Source: Chloroflexota bacterium (lineage in GTDB: Bacteria; Chloroflexota; Limnocylindria; QHBO01). Taken from it: a DNA stretch of 12,406 nt. Below the pieces are notes generated by a model. It was not told the origin of the DNA, ran no database searches, and saw only the letters and a list, made by a program, of their open reading frames with translations. Positions 6,603-12,406 of the stretch are shown in pieces (the stretch's first letter is position 1; each line of letters begins with the position of its first letter). Position numbers and translations under genes: made by a program. The stretch covers positions 1 through 12,406 of the forward strand of contig JACDHU010000020.1 of NCBI GenBank assembly GCA_013820865.1. The letters run 5' to 3'.

Positions 6603-7151
6603 ATGTACGCCGTCGTCAGCAGCGGTGGGAAGCAGTACCGCGTCGAGGCCGGCAGCGAGCTCATCATCGAGCGCCCCGGGGTAGATGACGGCGCCACCAT
6701 CACCTTTGATCGTGTCCTGCTCGTCGGTGACGGCGAGGCGGTGACGGTCGGCATGCCGACGGTCTCCGGTGCCACGGTGAGCGGCACGGTCCTGGGCGAG
6801 GCGCTGGGCCCGAAGCTCATCATTTTCAAGTTCAAGCAGAAGGCCACGTACCGTCGCAAGAACGGGCATCGCCAGCACCTGACCCGCGTTCGGATCGACG
6901 AGATCAACGCGGACGGCAAGTCGACCAGGGCCGACAAGCCGGAAAAGGCGGAAAAGCCCGCGAAGGCCGATACCGCCACCGAGGCCAAGACCGAGACGGC
7001 AACCAGGAAGCCGGCCCGCAAGCCCGCGGCCAAGGCAGGCACGGCGAAGGCCGCAAAGACCGATTCGACCGATGAGGCCAAGCCGAAGGCTGCGCCTCGA
7101 AAGCGCGCCACCCCGGCGAAGGCCGCGAAGGCCGCGAAGGCCAAGGAGTAA
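6603..7151 (+). CDS. rplU: 50S ribosomal protein L21 with long Ala/Lys/Pro-rich tail
   Basis: L21 binds 23S rRNA in the large subunit. Residues 1-103 are a full L21 domain: MYAVVSSGGKQYRVEAGSEL at the start and KFKQKATYRRKNGHRQHLTRV near the end, both typical. About 80 more residues follow, composed almost wholly of Ala, Lys, Pro, Thr and Glu (such as KPARKPAAKAGTAKAAK), resembling histone H1-like basic tails. The total is 182 residues against about 100 for standard L21. The ATG at 6603 has AGGAG 6 nt upstream. A further in-frame start at 6564 would place the L21 N-terminus internally and is rejected. The next gene, rpmA, begins 3 nt after the stop, with its ribosome binding site in the rplU end. 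Confidence 0.96.
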   Translation: MYAVVSSGGKQYRVEAGSELIIERPGVDDGATITFDRVLLVGDGEAVTVGMPTVSGATVSGTVLGEALGPKLIIFKFKQKATYRRKNGHRQHLTRVRIDEINADGKSTRADKPEKAEKPAKADTATEAKTETATRKPARKPAAKAGTAKAAKTDSTDEAKPKAAPRKRATPAKAAKAAKAKE

Positions 7152-7154
7152 TCG

Positions 7155-7424
7155 ATGGCACATAAGAAGGCCGGCTCATCCAGCCGGAACGGCCGCGACA
7201 GCGTTGGCCAGCGACTCGGCGTGAAGCGCGGCGACGGTCAGCTCGTCCGATCGGGAACGATCATCGTTCGGCAGCGCGGCAGCACATTCAACCCGGGCGA
7301 CAACGTCGGGATGGGGCGCGACTACACGCTCTTCGCCACCGCCGACGGCAAGGTCCGTTTCACCCACGCCACTCGAACCAAGAAGCGCGTCAGCATCGAG
7401 GTCGGAGAGTTCCCGACCGCGTGA
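7155..7424 (+). CDS. rpmA: 50S ribosomal protein L27
   Basis: The 89-residue product starts MAHKKAGSSSRNGRDSVGQR, the classic L27 N-terminus whose tail reaches the peptidyl transferase centre. It continues with GTIIVRQRGSTFNPGDNVGMGRDYTLFA, also diagnostic. There is no cleavable N-terminal extension of the Firmicutes type, and no Prp protease gene lies between rplU and rpmA, which agree with each other. AAGGAG at 7143-7148 lies 6 nt before the ATG. Confidence 0.97.
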   Translation: MAHKKAGSSSRNGRDSVGQRLGVKRGDGQLVRSGTIIVRQRGSTFNPGDNVGMGRDYTLFATADGKVRFTHATRTKKRVSIEVGEFPTA

Positions 7425-7444
7425 CGCAATCGGAGCACGAAGAG

Positions 7445-7651
7445 ATGAGAGCCGAGATTCACCCCCAGTTCCAGCAGGCGCAGGTCCATTGCGTGTGCGG
7501 GAACGAGTTCACCGTCGGCTCGACGGTGGAGAAGATCCGCGTCGAGGTCTGCAACAAGTGTCATCCGTTCTACACGGGCACGCAGAACATCGTTGACACC
7601 GCGGGCCAGGTCGAGCGATTCCAGAAGCGCCTGGAGCGCTCCCTGCGCTGA
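7445..7651 (+). CDS. rpmE: 50S ribosomal protein L31 (zinc-binding form)
   Basis: The 68-residue protein reads MRAEIHPQFQQAQVHCVCGN, the usual L31 opening, and has the four zinc-ligand cysteines at 16, 18, 36 and 39 (CVC and CNKC), followed by HPFYTGTQ. This is the C+ type, which needs zinc. A GTG at 7421 overlaps the rpmA stop and would add eight residues. The ATG at 7445 is preferred because it gives the family N-terminus and has GGAG 9 nt upstream. It belongs to the rplU operon. Confidence 0.95.
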   Translation: MRAEIHPQFQQAQVHCVCGNEFTVGSTVEKIRVEVCNKCHPFYTGTQNIVDTAGQVERFQKRLERSLR

Positions 7652-7659
7652 CCCCCAGG

Positions 7660-8694
7660 ATGCGGCGCCGCCCGAACCGGTGGCCGGCGCATCTTGCGCC
7701 CCACCTGTTCTTCCTCATCCCCGAGCTGTTGATCGCGGCCGGCCCGCTCGTCATCGGAGCTGTCACCGGTGCCGATGGCAAGCGGCGCTTCCGAATGCCG
7801 GACTTCTTCTATGGCGGACAGGCGCTCATCGAGGGCGTCATGATGCGTGGCCGCACCACGGTGGCCATGAGCGTGCGTCCGCCATCGGGTGAGATCCAGA
7901 CGATGAGCGAGCCATTGCCGGCCGCCCTGTCGGCGGATCGGAAGCTCATCAAGATCCCGTTCCTGCGCGGCATGTTCCTGTTGTACGAGACGCTCGTCAT
8001 CGGTACCCGCATGCTCATGCGCTCGGCTTCGATCGCCGCGGAAGAGGACGACGTCGAGCTCGGCAAGGGCGCCATCGCGCTGACCATGTTGTTCAGCCTC
8101 AGCTTCGCCATCGGTCTCTTCTTCGTGCTCCCGCTGTTTCTGTCGACCTTCGCGGAGGAGGCGGCGAACTCGGATTTCATCGCGAACGCGGTCGAGGGCC
8201 TGATCCGGCTCGTCATCTTCATCGCCTACATTTTCGTCATCGGCCTCATGCCCGATATCAAGCGCGTCTTCGCCTACCACGGCGCGGAGCACAAGGCCAT
8301 CAGCGCCTATGAGGCCGATAAGCCCCTGACGCCCGAGGAGGTCGACGCCTTCGGCACCGCGCATACCCGATGCGGGACGACCTTCATCCTCATCGTGGTC
8401 GTGATCAGCATCTTCTTCTTCAGCCTGATCCCGCGCGCCGGCGTGCCGCTGTGGGCGCTCATTGCCAGCCGCATCATCCTGGTGCCGATCATCGCCGCCT
8501 TCGCCTACGAGCTCGTCCGATTCGGCGCGCGTCACTACGGGAATCCGCTCGTGCGCGCCATCTACGCGCCGGGGCTCTGGCTCCAGTCGCTGACCACTCG
8601 CCCCCCGGATCGTTCGATGCTCGAGGTCAGCATCGCCTCGCTGGAGTCGTGCCTCGCCTCTGATCGTGAGGCGGCAGCCGCCGCACGGGCATGA
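7660..8694 (+). CDS. DUF1385 family membrane protein (YqhQ-like)
   Basis: The protein has 344 residues. The DUF1385 core starts at about residue 50 with YGGQALIEGVMMRGRTTVAM, and includes AYHGAEHKAISAYEAD and HTRCGTTF, two further signatures of the family. Several membrane segments lie between and after these. The molecular function is unknown to me. The family is often encoded between rpmE and prfA, as here. Residues 1-45 form an extra N-terminal stretch with a hydrophobic segment (LFFLIPELLIAAGPLVIGAV). The ATG at 7660 is 8 nt after the rpmE stop with only a weak AGG adjacent; an internal ATG at 7795, just before the core, is an alternative without a ribosome binding site. The stop overlaps the prfA start (ATGA). 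Confidence 0.88.
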   Translation: MRRRPNRWPAHLAPHLFFLIPELLIAAGPLVIGAVTGADGKRRFRMPDFFYGGQALIEGVMMRGRTTVAMSVRPPSGEIQTMSEPLPAALSADRKLIKIPFLRGMFLLYETLVIGTRMLMRSASIAAEEDDVELGKGAIALTMLFSLSFAIGLFFVLPLFLSTFAEEAANSDFIANAVEGLIRLVIFIAYIFVIGLMPDIKRVFAYHGAEHKAISAYEADKPLTPEEVDAFGTAHTRCGTTFILIVVVISIFFFSLIPRAGVPLWALIASRIILVPIIAAFAYELVRFGARHYGNPLVRAIYAPGLWLQSLTTRPPDRSMLEVSIASLESCLASDREAAAAARA

Positions 8695-9770
8695 TCGACC
8701 GGCTGGCCGAGCTGGAGGCGCGCTACGACGAGATCGCCGCACAGCTCTCGACGCCGGAGGCGGCCTCGAACCCGGCCCTGCTGGCGGATCTCGGCCGGGA
8801 GCTGTCGCGCCTTGAGCCGATCGTCGCCGGTCTGCGCGAATGGCGCACCGTGTTGGGGGAGCTGGACGACGCACGTGCCATGGCCAGCGATTCCGACGAG
8901 GAGATGCGCGGCATGGCGCGCGAGGAGATCGAGCGCCTGGGCGTTCGCTCGTCGGAGCTCCAGGCCATCCTCCGCCTCGCGCTGATCCCGAACGACCCGA
9001 ACGACGAGCGCAACGTCATCGTGGAGGTACGAGCCGGTACGGGCGGCGATGAGGCGGCGCTGTTCGCTGCGGACCTGTATCGCATGTACGCCCGCTTTGC
9101 GGAGCGCCAGCGATGGAAGATCGACGTCATGACCTCATCGGAGTCCGATGGCGGCGGCCTCAAGGAGATCATCGTCGAGGTGCGCGGCGATGGTGCCTAT
9201 TCGCGCCTGAAGTTCGAGTCCGGCGTGCACCGCGTCCAGCGCGTTCCGACGACGGAGACGCAGGGACGCATTCACACCTCGACCGCGACCGTATCGGTCC
9301 TGCCGGAAGCTGACGAGGTCGAACTCCAGATAGATGAGAAGGACCTGCGGATCGACGTGTATCGGTCCAGCGGTCCCGGCGGGCAGAGCGTCAACACCAC
9401 CGATTCGGCCGTGCGGATCACCCATCTGCCTACCGGCATGATGGTCGCGATCCAGGACGAGAAGAGCCAGCACAAGAATCGCGCCAAGGCCATGTCGGTG
9501 CTCCGTGCCCGCCTCTTGGAGGCTGAGCAGGCTCGCCAGGCGGCCGAACGTGGGGAAGAGCGCCGCTCCCAGGTCGGATCCGGCGAGCGATCGGAGAAGA
9601 TTCGGACCTACAACGTCCCCGATGACCGCGTGACCGATCACCGCATTGGGGTGACCGTCCACAACCTGTCCGGCCTGCTCGAAGGTGACCTTGATCGCCT
9701 TATCGAGCCGCTCATCGAGGCTGACCAGGCCCGACGCCTGGAGGACCTCGGCGACGACGCCTCCACGTGA
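8691..9770 (+). CDS. prfA: Peptide chain release factor 1
   Basis: RF1 reads UAA and UAG and triggers peptide release. The 359-residue protein has the expected length. It contains the codon-recognition tripeptide of the RF1 type, PTT (186-188) in RVQRVPTTETQGRIHTS, where RF2 would have SPF, and the catalytic GGQ at 230-232 in SSGPGGQSVNTTDSAV. The N-terminal part is a charged helical domain, and the C-terminus includes RIGVTVHNLSGLLEGDLDRL. The ATG overlaps the DUF1385 stop. PrmC, which methylates the GGQ glutamine, is encoded 295 bp downstream. Confidence 0.97.
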   Translation: MIDRLAELEARYDEIAAQLSTPEAASNPALLADLGRELSRLEPIVAGLREWRTVLGELDDARAMASDSDEEMRGMAREEIERLGVRSSELQAILRLALIPNDPNDERNVIVEVRAGTGGDEAALFAADLYRMYARFAERQRWKIDVMTSSESDGGGLKEIIVEVRGDGAYSRLKFESGVHRVQRVPTTETQGRIHTSTATVSVLPEADEVELQIDEKDLRIDVYRSSGPGGQSVNTTDSAVRITHLPTGMMVAIQDEKSQHKNRAKAMSVLRARLLEAEQARQAAERGEERRSQVGSGERSEKIRTYNVPDDRVTDHRIGVTVHNLSGLLEGDLDRLIEPLIEADQARRLEDLGDDAST

Positions 9771-9790
9771 CGCAGGGGCCTCGCATGCCA

Positions 9791-9830
9791 GCCGCTGATC
9801 ACTGAATGGGCCATTCGTCACGCGAGCGGC
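9791..9830 (+). terminator. Nested hairpin after prfA, possible terminator without T-run
   Basis: GCCGCT (9791-9796) pairs with AGCGGC (9825-9830) and encloses GAATG-GGC-CATTC (9804-9816). It lies 20 nt after the prfA stop. There is no T-run, so if it ends transcription it is not a classical intrinsic terminator; it could instead stabilise the 3' end of the ribosomal operon transcript. Confidence 0.35.
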
Positions 9831-9879
9831 TCGGCGCGCTGCGTTTGTCCTCTGCATGGGTCACAGATGAGCGTGACGC

Positions 9880-9893
9880 GCACGCCGGCGTGC
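9880..9893. repeat. 14-bp perfect palindrome
   Basis: GCACGCCGGCGTGC is its own reverse complement. It lies in the prfA-prmC gap. It could be a protein-binding site, but in GC-rich DNA a palindrome of this size can also arise by chance. Confidence 0.35.
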
Positions 9894-9939
9894 CGCTCGT
9901 GCGCAGTGGTGTTCACTCCATGGGCCAAACGGCGCGCAG

Positions 9940-9968
9940 TATCGGTCCCGCGTGAAGAATGACCGATA
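9940..9968. promoter_or_regulatory. 8-bp inverted repeat, candidate operator before prmC
   Basis: TATCGGTC (9940-9947) and GACCGATA (9961-9968) are perfect reverse complements with a 13-nt gap. The half-site centres are 21 bp apart, two helical turns, which is a common geometry for dimeric regulators. It lies about 100 bp before the prmC start. No clear promoter was identified beside it. Confidence 0.4.
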
Positions 9969-10065
9969 GATTGGACACCGTGGACTGCACGATCGCTCCG
10001 CGTCACGCCGACCGCGTGGGGGTGACCGGGTTCCGTGGTTCGGCTAATGGCACAGGGGGTGCCGT

Positions 10066-10959
10066 TTGACGGGAACCCCGACGATCGGCGCGGCTCTGCT
10101 CGCCGGTACGAGTAGGCTCCGAGCCAGTGGATCACCGACACCACGGCTCGACGCCGAGGTGCTCCTCGCGCATTTCGAGGAACGTGATCGAGCGTGGCTT
10201 CTGGCGCACCCCGAGGATGCCGTCAGCGAACCAGCAGCCTTGGAGCGAGCGTTGGCGCGCCGTGCCGCTGGCGAGCCGATTGCGTACATCCGCGGCTTCA
10301 AAGAGTGGCGCTCCCTCCGCATCAAGACCGATCCCCGCGCGCTGATTCCGCGGCCCGAGACGGAGCTCCTCGCAGATGCCGCGATTCGCGAGGTTGCAGC
10401 TACGTTGGCTCAGACTGATGTGCCGGTTGTCGCTTGGGAGGTCGCGACCGGTTCGGGAGCCGTGGCCGTGGTGCTCGCGCTCGAATTCCGTGAGGCACTC
10501 CAGTCCGGGCGCCTCACCCTGATCGCAACGGACCTGTCCCCCGATGCCGCAGAGCTCGCCGCCGAGAACGTCGCGGCGCACGGGGTCGGCGGATCGGTGA
10601 ATCTGGAGGGTGGCGATCTCCTGGAAGCCGCCGGCGCACGACTGCCGCGGCCGGACGTGATCATCGCCAACCTGCCGTACGTTGCGACGGCCGAGGTTGA
10701 CACGGCCGCCGGTTCGCTGGCCCATGAGCCGCGCCTGGCCCTCGACGGCGGCCCCGATGGCCTGGACATCATCCGCCGCCTCCTGGATGAGGTCCCAACC
10801 CGGGCAGCACCCGCCGCCACCGTGCTGCTCGAAATCGGCACCGACCAGGCGGCGGTCGTGCGAGCCTTGGCGCCCGCGGGCGCATCGGTCTCATTCGAAG
10901 CCGATCTGGCGGGGATTCCGCGAGTGGTCCGCATCGGCCTGTCAGACTCCAACGCATGA
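10066..10959 (+). CDS. prmC: Release factor glutamine methyltransferase PrmC
   Basis: PrmC transfers a methyl group from SAM to the glutamine of the GGQ motif in RF1 and RF2. The 297-residue protein has the N-terminal helical RF-binding domain, RRAAGEPIAYIRGFKEW (65-81), and PRALIPRPETE (90-100), then a Rossmann methyltransferase fold. The SAM loop reads EVATGSGA (125-132) instead of the usual DLGTGSG, and the substrate motif reads NLPY (202-205) instead of NPPY. EPRLALDGGPDGLDIIRRLL (221-240) is fully typical. The start is TTG at 10066, with a strong AGGGGGT 5 nt upstream. The stop overlaps the tsaC ATG (ATGA). The SAM and NxPY deviations are conservative, so activity is likely. Confidence 0.93.
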   Translation: MTGTPTIGAALLAGTSRLRASGSPTPRLDAEVLLAHFEERDRAWLLAHPEDAVSEPAALERALARRAAGEPIAYIRGFKEWRSLRIKTDPRALIPRPETELLADAAIREVAATLAQTDVPVVAWEVATGSGAVAVVLALEFREALQSGRLTLIATDLSPDAAELAAENVAAHGVGGSVNLEGGDLLEAAGARLPRPDVIIANLPYVATAEVDTAAGSLAHEPRLALDGGPDGLDIIRRLLDEVPTRAAPAATVLLEIGTDQAAVVRALAPAGASVSFEADLAGIPRVVRIGLSDSNA

Positions 10960-11549
10960 CCGATGTGCTGGCGCCGACCCCGGCCGGAATCGCCCGGGCC
11001 GCGGACCTGCTGCGCGGCGGTGCCGTCGTGGCCCTTCCGACCGATACGGTCTACGGCGTAGCTGTCTCCGAGCGCGAGCAACTTCCCACGTTGTTCGCAC
11101 TGAAGCAGCGACCGGTCGATAAGCGGATCCCCATGCTCGTGGCCGACCTGTCGCAGGTCACCGGTGCGGATGATCGGGCACGCGCGTTGGCCGCGAGGTT
11201 CTGGCCCGGCGCGCTCACGCTCGTGCTGCCGGGACCGGAGGACACCGACGAGTCCCAGGCATTTCGAGCCCCGGACCATCCCGTCGCGCTCGATCTCATC
11301 CGTGCCACGGGTCCGCTCTATGTGACCAGCGCGAACCGCTCGGGTGAGCCCGAAACGCTCGGCGCCGACGATGTGCTGATCGCGTTTGCAACGGACCAGG
11401 ACGAGCTCGCCGCGATCCTTGATGGTGGTGCCGTGCCCGGCGGGGTGGCGTCGACGGTGGTCGACCTGTCGGTGACGCCAGCCCGCATTCTGCGCGAGGG
11501 ACCGATCACCCGCGAACAGCTGGAAGCACTGGTCGACCTGGTTCCTTGA
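10956..11549 (+). CDS. tsaC: L-threonylcarbamoyladenylate synthase TsaC (YwlC/YrdC family)
   Basis: The enzyme makes threonylcarbamoyl-AMP from threonine, bicarbonate and ATP, the first step of t6A37 modification of tRNAs that read ANN codons. The 197-residue protein has PTDTVYG (28-34), the KxR nucleotide motif at KQR (50-52) followed by Lys56, FWPGALTLVLP (82-92), and YVTSANRSGEP with SAN at 125-127. It then has GGVASTVVDL and ILREGPI near the C-terminus. The length fits the short TsaC type; the extra Sua5 domain is absent. The ATG overlaps the prmC stop, so the two genes form an operon. Confidence 0.94.
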   Translation: MTDVLAPTPAGIARAADLLRGGAVVALPTDTVYGVAVSEREQLPTLFALKQRPVDKRIPMLVADLSQVTGADDRARALAARFWPGALTLVLPGPEDTDESQAFRAPDHPVALDLIRATGPLYVTSANRSGEPETLGADDVLIAFATDQDELAAILDGGAVPGGVASTVVDLSVTPARILREGPITREQLEALVDLVP

Positions 11550-11735
11550 CGGGGCGGGTATCCTGACCTGAGTGGCGCATCCCGCGCCCAACCTCGATTC
11601 CGGCGCTCACGCCGTCGGCCGCGCGAGGCAAAGGGGAACTCGCTTCCTCGGGATCGACATCGTCTCGCCTTCGTGCGCGGGGCGCTCAGAGCGTGAGTCG
11701 GAGCGTGCCGTGCCCAGCGAAGGGAAGTCCAGACG
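11550..11735. other. Intergenic spacer tsaC to DUF4287 gene
   Basis: The 186-bp spacer contains a possible -10 (TATCCT, 11559-11564) followed 7 nt later by a GTG that opens a 55-codon frame ending at 11739 and overlapping the next gene by ATGA. I cannot tell whether that frame is translated. No terminator hairpin with a T-run was found after tsaC. Confidence 0.4.
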
Positions 11736-12398
11736 ATGACCACGCAGAAGACCCTCAAGCGCCGTGTCCGCACGCGCGCCACCCGAACGGGCGAGTCCTA
11801 CACGGCCGCCCGAGCACATGTGCTCCGCAAGGCTGAGCCGCCACCACCTGACGCCATCGAGCTCACCGGCATGACCGATGACGCCCTCCGGCGCGGTTCT
11901 GGCAAGAGCATTGCCGAATGGCTCGAGATCCTCGACGCCTGGGGCGCGACCGGCCAGACCCACACCGAGATCGCGCGTTGGCTGGTGTCCGAGCACGGCA
12001 TCGGCGGATGGTGGGCCCAATCGGTGACGGTGGGCTACGAGCGTGCTCGCGGCATCCGTGCGCGACACCAGGTCGCCGGAGGGTATTCCGCGAGCGTCAC
12101 TCGCACCATGGCGGTAGGGCCTGACCGGATCACGGTCGCATTGACCGATGCGTCGCTGCGCTCCGAGTGGCTGCCGGATGCGCCGATGCGTCCCCGCGCC
12201 ACGACCCGCGGCGGCTCCCTGCGCTTCGACTGGGATGATCCGCCATCGCGCATCGTCGTCCTCCTCGCGGCGAAGGGCGGTGCGAAGACCCAGGTCACGC
12301 TGACGCACGAGAAACTGCCGGACGCTTCTGCCGTCGAGCGGATGAAGGTTCTGTGGCGCGAGCGCCTGGGCGCGCTCAAGGAACTCCTCGCAGAGTAG
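11736..12398 (+). CDS. DUF4287 protein with SRPBCC-like C-terminal domain
   Basis: The 220-residue protein has three parts. Residues 1-31 are basic and include RTRATRTGESYTAARAHVL. Residues 55-108 match the DUF4287 pattern: GKSIAEWLEILDAWGATG, then HTEIARWLVSEHGIGGWWAQ and SVTVGYERARG. Residues 116-218 look like an SRPBCC/AHSA1-type fold, opening with SVTRTMAVGPDRITVALTD, then WLPDA, FDWDDP and a final helix WRERLGALKELL. No catalytic residues are evident, and the function is unknown; SRPBCC folds bind hydrophobic ligands, but I would not extend that to this protein. The ATG at 11736 has a purine-rich GAAGGGAAG upstream. It stands alone at the window edge. Confidence 0.8.
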   Translation: MTTQKTLKRRVRTRATRTGESYTAARAHVLRKAEPPPPDAIELTGMTDDALRRGSGKSIAEWLEILDAWGATGQTHTEIARWLVSEHGIGGWWAQSVTVGYERARGIRARHQVAGGYSASVTRTMAVGPDRITVALTDASLRSEWLPDAPMRPRATTRGGSLRFDWDDPPSRIVVLLAAKGGAKTQVTLTHEKLPDASAVERMKVLWRERLGALKELLAE

Positions 12399-12406
12399 GT
12401 GGGCAC

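Larger units (their letters stand above)
9771..10065. other. Intergenic region prfA to prmC, rich in inverted repeats
   Basis: This 295-bp gap separates two genes that are usually adjacent. It holds a nested hairpin (9791-9830), a 14-bp palindrome (9880-9893) and an 8-bp inverted repeat (9940-9968). No tRNA, convincing protein gene or good promoter was found; a 31-codon reading frame with a CxxC pair lies at 9867-9962. Confidence 0.6.

Noticed and set aside
7570..8874. Minus-strand 434-codon open frame
   Set aside because: Antisense to the DUF1385 gene and the start of prfA, low complexity and charged, no domain.
9759..9774. Second CACGTG-centred parS candidate at the prfA end
   Set aside because: Only about 11 of 16 positions fit the parS consensus and it lies in and just after the prfA stop; likely chance.
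9771..10065. tRNA or SRP RNA gene in the prfA-prmC gap
   Set aside because: No T-loop GGTTCGA-type motif, no cloverleaf and no SRP core motifs could be found on either strand.
11812..11825. 14-bp palindrome GAGCACATGTGCTC
   Set aside because: It is inside the DUF4287 coding sequence and explained by codons; no regulatory context.

Overview
This is a high-GC bacterial chromosomal segment made almost entirely of core housekeeping genes. The gene set suggests a deep-branching, GC-rich lineage; Chloroflexota of the Limnocylindria/Ellin6529 type is my best guess. That guess rests on protein flavour and the DUF2344-rplU-rpmA-rpmE-DUF1385-prfA-prmC-tsaC order, and I could not test it by search. No mobile element, CRISPR array, tRNA or rRNA was found.

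Layout. The minus-strand block at positions 1-1793 reads, in transcription order, parA, parB, gyrB (only the first 30 codons of gyrB are in the window). The three are tightly coupled by short overlaps. Between parA and the rightward genes lies a compact control region (about 1794-2003). It holds a near-consensus parS centromere site, a perfect DnaA box 3 bp away, and outward-facing promoter candidates for both sides. Rightward from there is a cell-elongation operon, mreD-mrdA(PBP2)-rodA (2004-5559). Its first gene has no usual start codon and seems to begin at an ATC preceded by a good ribosome binding site.

After a 246-bp spacer with a striking 40-bp nested AT-rich palindrome comes a DUF2344 gene. 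Then follows a translation block, rplU-rpmA-rpmE-DUF1385-prfA (6603-9770), with a clear promoter overlapping the DUF2344 stop codon and a hairpin plus T-run in the leader. A 295-bp gap, rich in inverted repeats and without a convincing gene, separates prfA from prmC, which overlaps tsaC. After a 186-bp spacer the window ends with a DUF4287/SRPBCC-like protein.

How the genes work together. ParA, ParB, parS and gyrase handle origin segregation and DNA topology. MreD, PBP2 and RodA build lateral wall peptidoglycan. L21, L27 and L31 are 50S proteins, RF1 terminates translation, PrmC methylates the RF1 GGQ glutamine, and TsaC starts t6A tRNA modification. The most interesting signals are in the intergenic regions: the parS/DnaA-box switch, the ATC start of mreD, the 40-bp palindrome before the DUF2344 gene, the rplU leader, and the repeat-rich prfA-prmC gap. 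I see no clearly new multi-gene system.
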